Below are positions 20,556 through 33,959 of a stretch of 64,000 nt of DNA, in pieces. The DNA comes from Rhamnusium bicolor. Its lineage: Eukaryota; Arthropoda; Insecta; Coleoptera; Cerambycidae. The DNA lies in contig JANEYF010002661.1 in NCBI GenBank assembly GCA_029963845.1, positions 62,001-126,000 of the forward strand, written 5' to 3'. Below the pieces are notes generated by a model, which searched no databases, was not told the origin of the DNA, and worked only from the letters and a program-made list of their open reading frames with translations. Made by a program: the position numbers and the translations under genes. Numbering within the stretch: position 1 is the first letter of the stretch; each line of letters starts with the position of its first letter.

Positions 20556-21056
20556 TTAATACATACTAGCACAGACCTCGGATATATTTATAAGTCTATG
20601 CATACTAGAAACAATACACAAATAGGTACCAAAGTCGAAATCCTCTCAATGTAATTAAAATAAATTTAAGTAAATAACACAAATACGGTAAATAAGATAA
20701 AAAAGGTAAATAAGATAAATAAAGTAAATAAGGTAAATAAAATAACCCCGTAAGACAAATAAGTAGGGATGTAAAATGACGGTCATTTATTTTTTCTGAC
20801 TCATGACAGTCAAGTAAATGTATTTATTGTCATTTACAGTCATTTTTTGTCATTTTCGTTTTTTGTGTATAATTTTTAATTTAGCTATACCTAGTATTGC
20901 AAAATTTCCACAAGGTTTCCATGAATTTTACTATTATATTCTAGTAAAATTTCAAAACAAATGTATGTAGTAACTTGTCTGTGACAGAGAAAATGACGTA
21001 CAGCTATTTGTAATTTTCTTTTTGACTGTTAGATATTCATGTTGAAAAAGAATAAA
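20556..21056. other. AT-rich spacer with simple repeats
   Basis: About 20690-20760 is an irregular AAATAAGGTAAATAA-type tract. About 20770-20865 repeats TGACGGTCATTT/TGACAGTCA words in both orientations, which may be the end of a hAT-like MITE. Confidence 0.45.
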
Positions 21057-21420
21057 TGCCACTTATATCACAAGAATAAATGACAGACATAGACAAAGAT
21101 AAATGATATAAATGATATAAATGATATAAACGAAATGAGACAAATGGGAAAACCAAATGAAATAAATAAGGCAAATGAGACCAATGAGACAAATGATACA
21201 AATGAGGCAAACGAGACAAATGAAACCAATAAGACAAACAAGATAAACAATATAAACAAGATAAAGAAAATAAATAAGACAAATAAGATAAGCCAGATAA
21301 ACAGGAGAAAAAGATAAACGAGATACATGAGACAAACGAAAAAGATGGGATAACAGGAAAATAAAATAAACGAAATAAGCGAGACGAACGAGAAAAACGA
21401 TATAAACGAGATAACCGTTT
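21057..21420. repeat. minisatellite of about 10-bp unit (AATGAGACAA type)
   Basis: Over 30 imperfect repeats of AAATGAGACA/AAATGATATA/AAACAAGATA. It makes long pseudo-ORFs on both strands (NETNKTN and FILFILFVL repeats), which I reject as genes. Confidence 0.85.
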
Positions 21421-21437
21421 TGTTTGTTCTTTCTTAA

Positions 21438-21704
21438 AATATTTTCTTAACCGCCTCTCAAGTCATTGAAGTAACTCCCGAAAAAAATCTAGGATTTTGT
21501 GTTGGGTAAAGAAAGACGAGGTCCTACAGTTTATTGTGGAGTCCGAACCACATCTACGGCATTGACAATTCCCTTTCACATCTTAGTCCGAAACAAATTA
21601 AAAATACAATTTCTAATTTGCTCCGGGATGGAATCGAACCGTTGACCTTCGGTACCAAGTAAATAGATATAAGCTCTTTGCCCGCTCGGATACCGTGCCA
21701 CATA
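21438..21704 (-). repeat. tRNA-derived SINE, copy 2
   Basis: Reverse complement of the copy at 12900-13160. Box A (near 21690) reads ATCCGAGCGGGCAAAGAGC, box B (near 21630) GGTTCGATTCC, and the tail ends GGCGGTTAAGAAAA near 21440. Divergence is about one in six bases by eye. Confidence 0.85.
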
Positions 21705-22554
21705 TAAATGAAACAAACTAACGAGGTAAATAATTAAGATAATTAATTTCTCACTCATTTTAGATTGAATATGATGAGAATGTAGTGTCGAGACAGACTA
21801 CATTGAATGATACTAATTTTAAACCACAAATCTGACGAGAAATTTTCAGCACATTTCCTCATTCTGAACAATTTTTATCTGTCATTTTTTTGGTTCGACG
21901 CAATTTTCTTGAATCCCTGGAGAAGCGCCCTCCCTGATGCACCAATTTCACTGATGTTCAATAAGGTTCTTCCTTGCCCCCCCTCCCCAAATAGAATATG
22001 TAAAGTTTCAGATTTCTACGTTGAGACGTGTTTGAGAAAATGATAGCAAAACGAGGACCAGCGACACAGATAAAGACACTCACAGATATATAAACTCACA
22101 GACACACAGACGGCATGCCAGTTCGGATAAGTCTTCTATTTTAAGGTCTCAAAACGTCCAGTTTTATTATAATCTGGAATTTGGTTTTTCTCACGACGCC
22201 AATACTTTCTCTATCAGTATAGACAGATGCAATTTTCAGGCAAGTTACAAGAACGAGGTGTAAGTGAAATGCTGAGGAGGATATATTGGGCATTTGACGG
22301 AAATATACCAAAGATGTTTTGGTTATGAGTAACAATCATATCTCTGTTGGGATGACGATTCGAAAAAAAAAAAAAAAAAGAAATTCAGTGCTCAGAAGCC
22401 ATGATTCTTTATAACAAATATATTACAACGAATTATGAATAATGATGAATCTAAAAATGAAAGATGGTAGTACAAAAGGAATTCAGTACCAAAAAGCCAT
22501 AATTCTTTATAACAAATGAAATATATGTATTGAAGGGGCCGACTGCCTTACATC
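21705..22554. other. intron, nothing recognised
   Basis: No domain in any open frame. It contains an A15-type run near 22361 and ACAGACACACAGAC near 22090. Confidence 0.35.
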
Positions 22555-22654
22555 ATTCTGATGGATGATATATTCCCTACACAATCCTCGCCTAAGATTG
22601 CATAGCTCCTGCTAGAAGACAGGACGAGGTCGTAGAGTTTCACTTGAGTTACCA

Positions 22655-22860
22655 TCAAATAACTAAATTCGGGTTCTTTATTGTTGCAGCTAATTTTAGA
22701 ACAACACGCTCGTCTGGGGTACCTTCTATGGCCCCAGTTTCTTTTCCGCTATAGACGTTTTTATCATAGATATAGCAAGTATTGGAAGCACATCTAGTCC
22801 ATAACTTGATTCTCCGCTTCATTGGTTTCATATTATGGGTATCGCAGATCACGCTGATCA
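22655..22860 (-). pseudogene. piggyBac transposase fragment
   Basis: The minus-strand frame NMKPMKRRIKLWTRCASNTC, then YIYDKNVYSGKE...VVLKLAATI, matches the KP.K.GIKLW..C...GY..DF.VY.GK segment that follows the first catalytic Asp block in piggyBac transposases. About 65 codons are open; no TTAA-flanked ends are visible. Confidence 0.7.
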
Positions 22861-23732
22861 GATGATTTCAATGTACAAGATGGAATAAGTAGTAAATGGT
22901 GAAAGAAACTTTTCTTTAGATTGCTAATGACGACAGTTTCATAACTCCTATATTATTTACAAAAAAGTTACGTGCCAAAAACTCCAGGTAGCAGAAAGTC
23001 TTATCAGCGTAGGTAGATCATAATCATGTAAAAGGTTACGTAGGCAAAGCAGAATTTGCAAAAGAGTGAAATTTTGTGACAATATTGATGATTTCCAATT
23101 CAAATGGGTGGTAGATGTAAACAAAGAAAAATTGAATAAAGACGAAAATAATGTCTCGCCAATGTTAACTACCACTACGTGTTAATTGCTCACCCCATAC
23201 CATACATGAAATATATAGATTGACCTATACACGATTGTGTATTTACCAAAATAAAAAGTTTAATTTCTGAATAGGTTTGCATATTTGTAAAATTGCTGGG
23301 GCATCTTTTTCCCACAATTTATTACTGCTGAGACGAATGTGTCTCAGCCTTTTTCAAAAAGTACCTAGTTCAAAGTGGAAAACTTAAACGCAGATAAATG
23401 TTTCTGTGGCCTTAATCAACAGATCTGTGTCAACAAAATATATTCTCAAGGCCAAAAGTTGTATTGAAAAAGTTTTAAGGAATAGAAAAAATCATCCATA
23501 ACAGGAATATTTTAATTTACTTCTGTAAGAAAGATGCTCAGGATTGATCTCGGGGATATGATTTATTTCCAAACTAAATCGATTAGTTACAGAAACATGA
23601 TTTTTTAAAAAGCTTTTGTCATTTTAGTATTTTTATCACAGAAATTGTTGACATAAAACTTTAAGTAAACTTATATTGTGTTCAATTCCTTAGGTAAAGT
23701 TTAAATTTTCAAACTGATATTTTAAAATATCT
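22861..23732. other. intron, nothing recognised
   Basis: No supportable feature. A minus-strand open frame of 72 codons at 22957-23175 has no recognisable domain. Confidence 0.4.
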
Positions 23733-24490
23733 GATGTGGCCAGCACATAACTTTCTTATAGTAATATCATCCTGATCTAAAAAAATCATTTTATTTAATT
23801 CTTCACTTACCTCAATTAAATTTTAATAGCGTGTCTTGAAATGTTTCATTAAAATTTTCAAATAATTAATTATCTGCGTCATTCGATACTGTCATTAATA
23901 ATTGTGATATATTTTAATAATTTTTTGTTATTGACATTGACATTGACATTTTTGTAACTAAATTAGACCTTCCAAATGTTAAACTGTTAAATTTATCCTA
24001 ACCCCATTTTATGAGGCCAAATGTGTAAAATATTTCAGTTTACATCAGCTTTATTTAAGTACTTGGAAAATATATTTTATTCGCTTGATATGGTAGACAT
24101 GATTCATAATCTATGTTATATCTCGAAATCGTGTCAGCCATGGAATTGGCAATACGTTTATTGAACTCTACGTAAAAATATCTATTGATAAAATTTTCAC
24201 GGATTTCCTAAGATTAACGATTTCGAAGTTATGTAACATTAAAAAAATCGACCATTTTCAGTTTTTTCAGTATACTTCAGCAACCTGGAAACATACCACA
24301 ATTCTAAATACGGAAATCAATTGCTGTACATTTCTGCCCAATTTTCCTAATTTAACCAACTCTGTAACTCTGCAAATAAAAAACTTAGCCATATAAGGAG
24401 ATAGATACCCCGTATATCAATCAAAATCTCCGAGGTCAAAAAAAATCACGATTAGTATACTTCCTTATATTAGGTATAAGAAAGTAAAAA
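23733..24490. mobile_element. TIR element with ACTTTCTTATA ends, copy 1
   Basis: Shares about 350 bases with 41049-41400 (GATGTGGCCAGCACATAACT, TTTATCCTAACCCCATTTTA, CAGCTTTATTTAAGTACTTG) and the final 80 bases with 41915-41990 (AAATCACGATTA, TACTTCCTTATATTAGGTAT). The right end, AAGAAAGTA, is the inverse of the left TAACTTTCTT. The middle differs between copies. No transposase. Confidence 0.7.
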
Positions 24491-25339
24491 TAAGCCATGG
24501 TACGAATGTTTCGCTTATTTTGCTTGACAAAACTCCATATAAACCAAACGCATATTCGAGGGCCGTCTTTATAAAAAACTGATAATTTCTTATTTATATC
24601 TAGCAAAATATAATAGATCTTATGTTAGAACTATTAAACAGTATTTTAAAATTGACTACCATTTGTCTCAACACAGAATCCCAAATAAAAAAATTGCTAG
24701 TTAAACTTACATCTAAGGAAAAATAGTGGGCATAATCCAGTGTAGTTATGATTTTCAAAATAAAGCAACTTCAAATTGTCAAATAAGTTAATAACACCAG
24801 TGTTGAGATATTCTTGTGATGTTTGTTTTCACTGTTAACAATTTTAATTGTTCCTGTTAGTATTCATCTACCGACATATGCACTATATTTAACGTTTCTG
24901 TAATGGCGTTGTGGTAGAAGCCTTTACGAAATATGGAAGAAGATTCCCATGACAAATGTACATAGAAGAGAAATTGAATTTTTCGAAACATACACAATGA
25001 AAGAATAAAAACCCCTCTAGATCAAGTTCTAGGATCAATAGAAGTCGATCCAACCACCAAAATTTCTTGAGAAAATAACATTGAATTAACTCAACTCCAT
25101 CGCACAAAAATATGAGAAATTCCATTCTCATTATGTCTAAAAAGTAGAAAACGACCACGTCCCTCTTATGCGAACCAGTTGCTGGTTAATTGCTAACAGA
25201 TAGGTACCCATTTTATTTTATCACAAATGTCATAAGAATGTATTTGCCTAATTTTTTTGGTTTTTTTGAGTTAATTTAATAAGGCTAATCCGCTAACTAT
25301 CGTTCGATAACAATTATCTTGGCGATTTTAGAAAAAATA
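24491..25339. other. intron, nothing recognised
   Basis: A/T-rich. An 89-codon minus-strand frame at 24889-25158 is hydrophobic and low-complexity and has no recognised domain, so it is not called. Confidence 0.35.
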
Positions 25340-26820
25340 GTTATAATTTTTTTAACGGAACAATTTAAACATAAGATTATTAACAAGTAAAACGACTTTC
25401 AATCGGGTAAGTCTACTGCATCCAACATGGTTTCACTCTTAAAGTATGCTCAAAGTTCCATGGAACGGGCGATGAGGTACATGCAATATATACGGATTTT
25501 AGCAAGGCGTTTGACAAAGTAAATATAGACTTATTAATCCAAAAAGTTATCTAGTTTGGGTATTGGAGGTATGCTGTTGGAGTGACTTTCCTCATATTTA
25601 TTAAACCGGTGTCACCAAGTGAAATTTAATGGTCACTTATCTAATTATTTACACCTACATCCGGCATGCCACAAAACTCTCATTTGGGACCACTCTTATT
25701 TAATGACATTTATGTAAGCTTTAAATTCTGTTTAATATTTTGTTATTCCAGACGACGTAAAAATGTATTTAAGATTGCCTGACCTCCAAGATTGTCACAA
25801 TATTCAAGAAGACCTTGATAATATGGCAGTTTGGTGCCATGAAAATGATGTGTCATTGAACGTTGATAAATGCCATTTTATCAATTTTTTCAAAAAAATA
25901 AATAATCCTCATGCCATCTATCAACTAAATGGCCGTTCTTCATGAATCCAAGCAAATAAGAGACCTCGGGGTTCTGCTCGATCCTAAGTTGAAATTCAAT
26001 GATAATATTGATCATGTAATATCGAAGGCAAACAAAATATTAGGTTTTACAACAAGATATACATCAAATTTCAAAAAATGTTAGTGCTCTTCTTATGCTA
26101 TATATTTCGCTTGTAAGATCGATGCTTGAATACTGTGTGGTAGCATGAGCGTCTTCCTATGAAACACATATTTCACGTTTAGAACGTATTCAGTATAAAT
26201 TTTTGAAACAGGCTTGTTATAAACTCATGCTACAAGGAATCCAATTGCATGCTGCCAGTACTGCTATATATCTCAACTTGCCCGCTCTTACGACGTAAGC
26301 TTTATTTACAAGCTAATGAACAACATGATCAATTCTCAATACTTATTGTCAGAAATTAATATTCATGTTCCCCCTAGAAATACCAGAACCCATTTTTAAG
26401 CATGATTTTCATAGAACTTCTTATGGGCGTCATACACCCTTGAATAGAATAATAAATAACTTCAACATGCATGGGAAGAATATTGACACCTTTAATGTTA
26501 ATTATATCATCTTCTGTAAACAAACTCCACTTGCTTTATACCAGCAATAACTTTTCATATGTTTCATGTATATTAAATTAGTTTAATCCCAAGTGGCTCA
26601 GCGAGTTGTTATTTGGTCGCGTCATCATTGTGGCACTACTTGGCGCGACCAGATTGCAGCTCGGTTACTACTTGGGTTGTGATATTTAATATTTAATGTG
26701 TAAATGTTTTTATTAATTTTAGTTTAAATTTATATTGACCAAATTTTGATATTGTATTGTAAAACTCGTATAATAATTAATTATCTCTGTAATGGACATG
26801 TGTCCGTAAATAAAGTATAA
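25340..26820 (+). pseudogene. 5'-truncated non-LTR retrotransposon (LINE), RT to 3' end
   Basis: In shifting frames: AIYTDFSKAFDKVNIDLLI (RT block with the catalytic-type Asp), then SGMPQNSHLGPLLF (the GVPQGSVLGPLLF block), YLRLPDLQDCHNIQEDLDNM, VWCHENDVSLNVDKCHFINF, KQIRDLGVLLDPKLKFNDNI, and a C-terminal SRLERIQYKFLKQA. The YADD box falls in a damaged stretch near 25750. AATAAAGTATAAAG near 26810 marks a probable 3' end. Many stops. It is of the insect jockey/I-like kind. Confidence 0.8.
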
Positions 26821-28079
26821 AGTTTACATTCAACAAATTTTTTAAAATTTTCTTAAAATACTCACTGGACGCCGCTGCATAAAAAATCATGTATGCTAGA
26901 ATTCGGAAGGGGGCTCTCCTATTATCATATTTATTATTGAACATAAGTCAAACAAACATTTTAATTTTGACAATTTAACCATAGATGTCAAAAGATTCCA
27001 TCCATTTGGTCATTATTTACAACACTTAAGGAAAATCTTTAAAGAAAATCGTCGATAAACTCACCGCATAGTAACACATTAATCACTTAGACCATTGCCT
27101 TAAAAAATATTACACCTAAATTTTGTTAAGCCGAAAATTAGTTTTTTGGAAGATTTATTGGGTGCTTTATTATCGCTTTTGACGGAGAGCCTTGTCTGGC
27201 TGGGATGTAGCGAGAAGTGAAATAGTCTTGAGGCCGACGGTGGCACATCATCATTAATGAGTGGGGTTGATGCGAACAGCTGCACGTTCACAGGCCTCAC
27301 TGCCTGAAGCCGGGGCCATGGGGATGCGAGAGCCCAAACCCACCCGCACAACACAGAGGTGATTTAGGCTAGACTATTGTAGGTTCGAGCGATTACACCG
27401 ATGCTCTCTATCCCTATGTGTATGATACATCACTTCTAAATGTTAAAGCTATATGAGATGTCAAAAAATATACTATTAATAGTTTCAAATGTTATTCATA
27501 GTCATAGTCAATAAATTAAATCGATGTTATTACAACATCACGATGGTCATTTAAAGTATTATTCTTTAATACAGAGTATTCCAAAATGAACGACACAAAT
27601 TCAGGAACCTATTCCTTACGTCAAAATAAGAAAAATTTTTTTTATAAAAATGTGTTCAATATTATTTCGTCTCTGTGCTACAATGTGATGAAGGGCTATC
27701 AAAAAAAAAAACATTTTTCTATTATAACAAAATGCGGTTTTTGATTTTTCACGATTTTTGGCATAATTAATTAGATGTAATAAATGAAGATAGATTTCAC
27801 AAATCGCTAATTAAAAAAAAGTTCGCCCTTTCTGCACCCCATCCCTTGACACACTGTATATTCGTAAGAATCAATAATGTCCAACTTTGTGGCATTGTCT
27901 TTAGTCGTTGGGTTTTATCTTGTTTACTACAGTGAAGCAATATCTCCGTTAATGCAGTTTTGGCAAGTATAGAAATAGTCATTTTGAGGACTTAAGTTTT
28001 CGATTTTTGTTCTGCCAGATTTGCCTTGTGGCCCACTGTGTAATAATATACAACTGAGATGTTAAATTCTTAGATCTTC
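26821..28079. other. intron with a GC-richer patch (27140-27360)
   Basis: Mostly AT-rich. At 27170-27345 a clearly GC-richer patch (GACGGAGAGCCTTGTCTGGC, CCTGAAGCCGGGGCCATGGG) stands out; no domain was found in either strand. Near 27585, CAGAGTATTCCAAAATGAAC resembles a mariner-type terminus. Confidence 0.4.
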
Positions 28080-28870
28080 TGTTGTGCGAATAGGTATGAA
28101 TAATCAGGGATAGTGGAAAGAAGACCACGTAGTTGCGGTCTCGAGTGTCATATGAATGGGAGGATCGGTATTTGGTTCAATATGCTGAAATGCTTCAGCT
28201 CCAGCCCTCAGCGCTCATTTCCACAGGACGTTTCGCCTTGTTATATCGACCTCTACAGTTCGACGAAGACTCCATCGCGCAAATTTACGTGCAAGTAGGT
28301 CTTTAAGGGTACCCACTCTACTTCCACGACATCGAGCTGTCCGCTTTCAGTGGGCACGGGAACATAGTGATTGGCTTTTGCAGCAGTGGCGATGGGTCTT
28401 ATTCACCGATGAAACCAGAATTAGACTGGTGAGTGATAGCAATAGGCAGAGTGTCTGGAGAGAGCCATGTCGTCAACAGAGATTAAATTTTCCCCGTGAG
28501 GTTGCTCTCTACAATGGAGGGACAGTAGTGTTTTGGGGAGGAATAATGCTCAATCGCTGTACTCCGTTAATTCGCATAAATCAGAATACGAAAAGTCAAG
28601 TTTATATTGAAAGTGTGATCAGGCCTATTATTTATCTCCTACGCGAAGAATTAGGTGACAATTTCATCTTCATAGACGACAACGCGAGGCTCCATCGTGC
28701 AGTAACAAAACGTGGGATTTTGTTTCTAAAGTAATTCACAAACGCATTAATCAACCTCAAAATGCGAAGCGTTAGCTGCAGCGCAGTAGAGGAATGGAAA
28801 AATGTTTCTCAAGAAATTATCAACCGTTCGATTGTTTCAATGAACGGCGTGTCAATATAATACTGAGAAA
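28080..28870 (+). pseudogene. Tc1-like transposase remnant 2
   Basis: A first part (28113-28300) in several frames has RRPRSCGLECHMNGRI remains. From 28378 a 118-codon open frame reads QQWRWVLFTDETRIRLVSDS (first catalytic Asp, FTDE), NGGTVVFWGGIMLN, then GDNFIFIDDNARLHRA with the second catalytic Asp. It is truncated at 28734. The expected NPIEH.WD.L block is missing and only VEEWKNV-like and SMNGV-like remains follow to 28860. It belongs to a different Tc1 lineage from the copy at 19047. Confidence 0.82.
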
Positions 28871-29221
28871 CAGAGAAGGTCATACTGATTATTAAGTTGA
28901 TATTTATTTTCTTAAAAAAATGTTTTGTTAATTTTTGCTATTATAAATTTATTTAAAAATTGCAATATTTTTTTTACATGATTTTTTAATTGTCTAAATA
29001 AAATATTCCTATTACAAAAAATACATGTAGAAAAAACGCACTTTGAAAAACAATTACAATATTTAAAACAATATTTACTATTATAAAATACCGGGGGTCC
29101 AAGACTTTTGACGTGTATTAATTAGTAAACCAGAATTTTATAATTTTGGTGTAAGTAGTAATCACTAATACAGTCATATCTTACGAATCAATATCAGTTT
29201 GTCAACATAATACAAATTCAT
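28871..29221. other. AT-rich spacer
   Basis: Nothing supportable. ACCGGGGGTCCAAGACTTTT near 29093 could be a transposon terminus. Confidence 0.3.
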
Positions 29222-29464
<243 letters not shown>

Positions 29465-29468
<4 letters not shown>

Positions 29469-29810
29469 GGCTGTAACAAATTCGCTTCTCACTACAGGGA
29501 TCTCGGAAACGGTAAGAGATACAGCATCGGTTAAATTAGGGCAAAGTTGCAGAATTTGGCGATCAGGAATATACCGTTGAGAAATCGAAAATATCTCTTG
29601 CAGTTCTTGAGATTTTTTGAAAAAAAAGTAAAATTTTGAATTTTCGTTTTTCTTTTTCTTGGCGTTATTTGAAGAGTAATCGAAAAACTAAATACACATT
29701 TTCATTGTCACTTTTTATTCTTTACAAGATAACGTAAAAAGTTTTTTTTATAAGACGTTTCGTCTTTTCACGACCATCAAGTACGTTATTTTAAATACAG
29801 ACCTGTATTT
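29465..29810 (+). repeat. mariner-family terminal/non-coding repeat
   Basis: Begins CAGGCTGTAACAAATTCGCT, then CACTACAGGGATCTCGGAAA and CGGTTAAATTAGGGCAAAGT. Homologous to 14885-15215 (inverted) and, more distantly, to 58506-58870. No transposase is attached. Confidence 0.65.
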
Positions 29811-30698
29811 TTTATTGCATTTTTTTGTAGCATTTGAACCTCGGACTTCACTGATGTATCAAACTTTTATGTTGCTAAACGTTTCATAACTGTAAACCAT
29901 CATCAAGAAAAAAAACACTTTTCTTCAGATTACCGTTACTTCATTATTCGTAATATTTATCGGAAGGCACAACATTACATAAAATATTCGTAGGGGAGAT
30001 CTTTCATAAATAAGCTTTAACCCAAGTTGCCTTTTTCGTTTAAAATTTTCCCTTCTTATTTATTTCACTTATCCATTAACTTCCAAAAAACGACTTTGGC
30101 AAACATTGTAAACCAGTAAATGAATTCAATAAATCCATTAAAGGCCAATATAGGGCATTTATTATGCCTTGGATTCCCCGTCTAGAGAGGAACATCTGTA
30201 TTTTTTGCATTTTGTCTCAGTGAATCGTTCACCAGCAATCAGTATCTCAATTCCTCGACGCTTATTTGCCACAGAGAGATTCCGTGATGTGATTCAATAA
30301 GCTTTTTATCAGCTGTGCTGTGGCGAGAGCTTCATCACAAAAAAGCCCCGCACTGAAGACTAGCAATAAGTAAGTAAGCTCCAGGCGAGGCATAGAGACA
30401 GCTTTTTCATGTGAAACGTACTTTTGAATGGTCATAGACAACTTTCAAACGAGATATTTTTCTCGGGGTTCAACGATGTATTTAGACACGACACGCAAAC
30501 CAAGTGAAAAGCTTTCAGCCGCATAAATCATCGAATTTTGTAATAGGATTTTCAGGATAATTTCTATTCATTTCTGCTGTATTTTCACGAATATTAGTGT
30601 TTTACAATTCAAAATAATTTAATTATATTACAGTTTAATTACTGCTATGCTCATTAGAACATTCGTAAATATTATGTGGAACAAAATATTAAACTATA
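29811..30698. other. intron, mostly unassigned
   Basis: Contains the hammerhead-like motif at 29874-29907 on the minus strand. The rest is unrecognised. Confidence 0.35.
29874..29907 (-). ncRNA. hammerhead-like core motif (tentative)
   Basis: Minus strand: CTTGATGATGGTTTACAGTT followed by ATGAAACGTTTAGC. The order TGATGA, short hairpin, GAAAC, GT.. resembles the minimal hammerhead ribozyme of Penelope-like elements. Pairing is imperfect and the first C of CUGAUGA is replaced. Confidence 0.3.
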
Positions 30699-31502
<804 letters not shown>

Positions 31503-32000
31503 TATTTATTTATTTACTTATATACAAGGTGTCTCACCAGGAAGTGCATCAATCATTTCATCGAATTTAAGGAATTACTAATGGCGGTGTGGTCAATTCA
31601 ACTAAAATAATTACAAGCATCTGGCACTTCCGGTTATACCGGAAGTCGATACCAACTTGCTTATTTTAAATGGAAAATCCTATATACTTTAGGGTTTTCG
31701 AAAAGAGTATAAAATTCTGAGTCAAAAATATGTAGGATATGCTATGCCTAAACCCAGCCGTTTCAGAGATATTTGATATTTTAAAAAATTTTGACAGGTG
31801 TAATGGTTTACAATAACCTTTATAACTTTCTTCGTGTAAAAGATACTCATTTGCTTTTTGGCACGCAGAAAGACCACAAGGTGAGCTATGCTATACAGTT
31901 TAAAGAAATTCAATAGTAATATACCAAGGTATTCCATTTTTGACGTTATATTTTGTAAATTTCCAAACTGCGACAACTTGCTTAAGTCAAATGGAAGACC
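31503..32000. repeat. mariner-like terminal sequence
   Basis: TATACAAGGTGTCTCACCAG has the ACAGGGTGTC.. look of the mariner termini seen elsewhere here. The words AAATGGAAAATCCTATATA and AAATATGTAGGATATGC recur (diverged) near 43060-43110. No coding. Confidence 0.45.
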
Positions 32001-33959
32001 CTGTATTTTTTATATCAACTTATGTATAATTAAATTCCTTTCTTTTTGATGTAAGCATTGTGGGGTTTAAGTTACAACTTTTTGAAATATTTGCGATTTT
32101 CTTAGAAATTCAAGAATTTTCAGTAAATATTTTTCAAATTAGCCATGATTAGAAACAATCAGTAATGTCAGTCATTCTGTTATGTCAAAAAATGCCACCG
32201 CTTTTAAATTACGCCCACGATGACTTTTTGAATTTGTTTATTATTTATGAAGAATGTGATAAAACACAATTACAACATTTACTTAATGTTGTCTATTTTA
32301 AATATGAAAACAGTTAAAATGGATCTAAAACACAGCTAAACACATGCAAAAGCAAACGTAAACTGAGCGGTTAGGTCCTACGGTGACGTCATAAACAAAT
32401 GCCACACGTAGATCAGAAAATAGCATATGGTCATGGGAATAAACTATCCCTCTCTATTGTATTATTCTTGAGTTTGTACTATCATAATAGTCATGTTCTA
32501 TTTAAGTACATTAATCCTAGACTTTCGAGAAATTAGAAGAATTAGAAGTAAATTAGAAGTCATGATTGTTTCAGTAAGAATGCTAAGGGCAATTACTTAT
32601 GGGTGCTCAGCAACCATGAAACTGTTCCCACGGGTGTTCGAATATCTGAGCACCCAAGAAGTCGGCGCCAATTTTCTTAATTGTTTGAATGAAACACTGC
32701 TACTTTTCTGTTTTTGATTCCAGTTCTCAATTATGAGCTACAGGTGGATAACCGCCCATGACCAGACGTGATTCAAAAGGTTTTCTAAATAAATAGTAGG
32801 AATGTTTTTTTACCAAACGGTTCATCGGATAAAAATAAATGTAAGACTCAAATTTGTTGAACACTTTATGGTTAACGTTTTTTGTTTTGAAAAAATTTTA
32901 CGCGAAGAATGATTTTCATAAAATAGAACACTAAAGGCCACAGTGCATGACAACTTACTATCCCAGAATGATGTCATTCATAATGACTGATTCTAAGTTG
33001 TCATGAGAAATATTTCCGGAAAATTCCTGAGGTACTCATAAATTCCTGCGAGAATATTCAATTTCGTCTTTGAAGTAACTTAATCCATCTTATAACCGGC
33101 GCCGCCGCCATCAGCTTATCACATATCAAGACACAGGTGGTAGGTAATGTTCTTCTGGTATCTGGTCTGTCTCTTATCAGATTTCTGTTAAAATTTAATT
33201 GTGTATTGGGATTATTTATAATAATAGACTACATAGTGTTGATACAAGACTGATATGCATTTGAAAAGTCACTTTTACACTACACAAGAAGAGCTGTCCA
33301 TTTTTTTACCTCAACTGTACATGAAACTGGAATTTGTGTTGAATGCATAAATGCATATAATATTTAAATTCCCCATGAGAGGGGAATATTCCTTGGAGCA
33401 TTCCTGGGAATATTACCCAAAATTTAAATTCCCGGGAACGGCACATTGCTATTCTGGGAAAACGTGGGGGGTAGGAAGCAAACACCCAGGATTTTTGGTC
33501 ACTTTAGACGACCACCAAGAAAGTTTTGAAATAATTTCCTCTCTGCAATGACTTGCAATTGTGTTGTGGGCCGCTGAATTAAATCCTATGTGTGTTATTC
33601 ATCGGTTCCAGCGACAGCTTTTATACTGACACAATATTACATTGTAAACACCTACTGAAACATTCCCAAACAACAGAAAAACGGAAATTTATACATGATA
33701 AAGTGAATTATATTTCATTTTAAAATGTTAATACGTAAACTAGTTTTATCGGAAAATATACTTATATGTATTAAATAAAATCCTAATAGATTATTTTACA
33801 ATTGCACTACAGTGTGGCAATTCTGGGAATTTACGTAGGTAACTGTGATGTGGGTCAACAAAAAAATAAAGGGAAGGGGGAGAATACATGAAGTTCGTTA
33901 GTACATTGCATAAAATAGAGTAATATGTGACAACAGGGCGAAATTGTACAGTAAATTTG
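32001..33959. other. intron, nothing recognised
   Basis: No ORF with a domain. The palindromic words GGGAATATTCC and TTCCTGGGAATATTACCC lie near 33380-33415. Confidence 0.35.

Noticed and set aside
21037..21335. Three overlapping minus-strand frames resembling membrane proteins
   Set aside because: They are readings of the 10-bp minisatellite in different frames.
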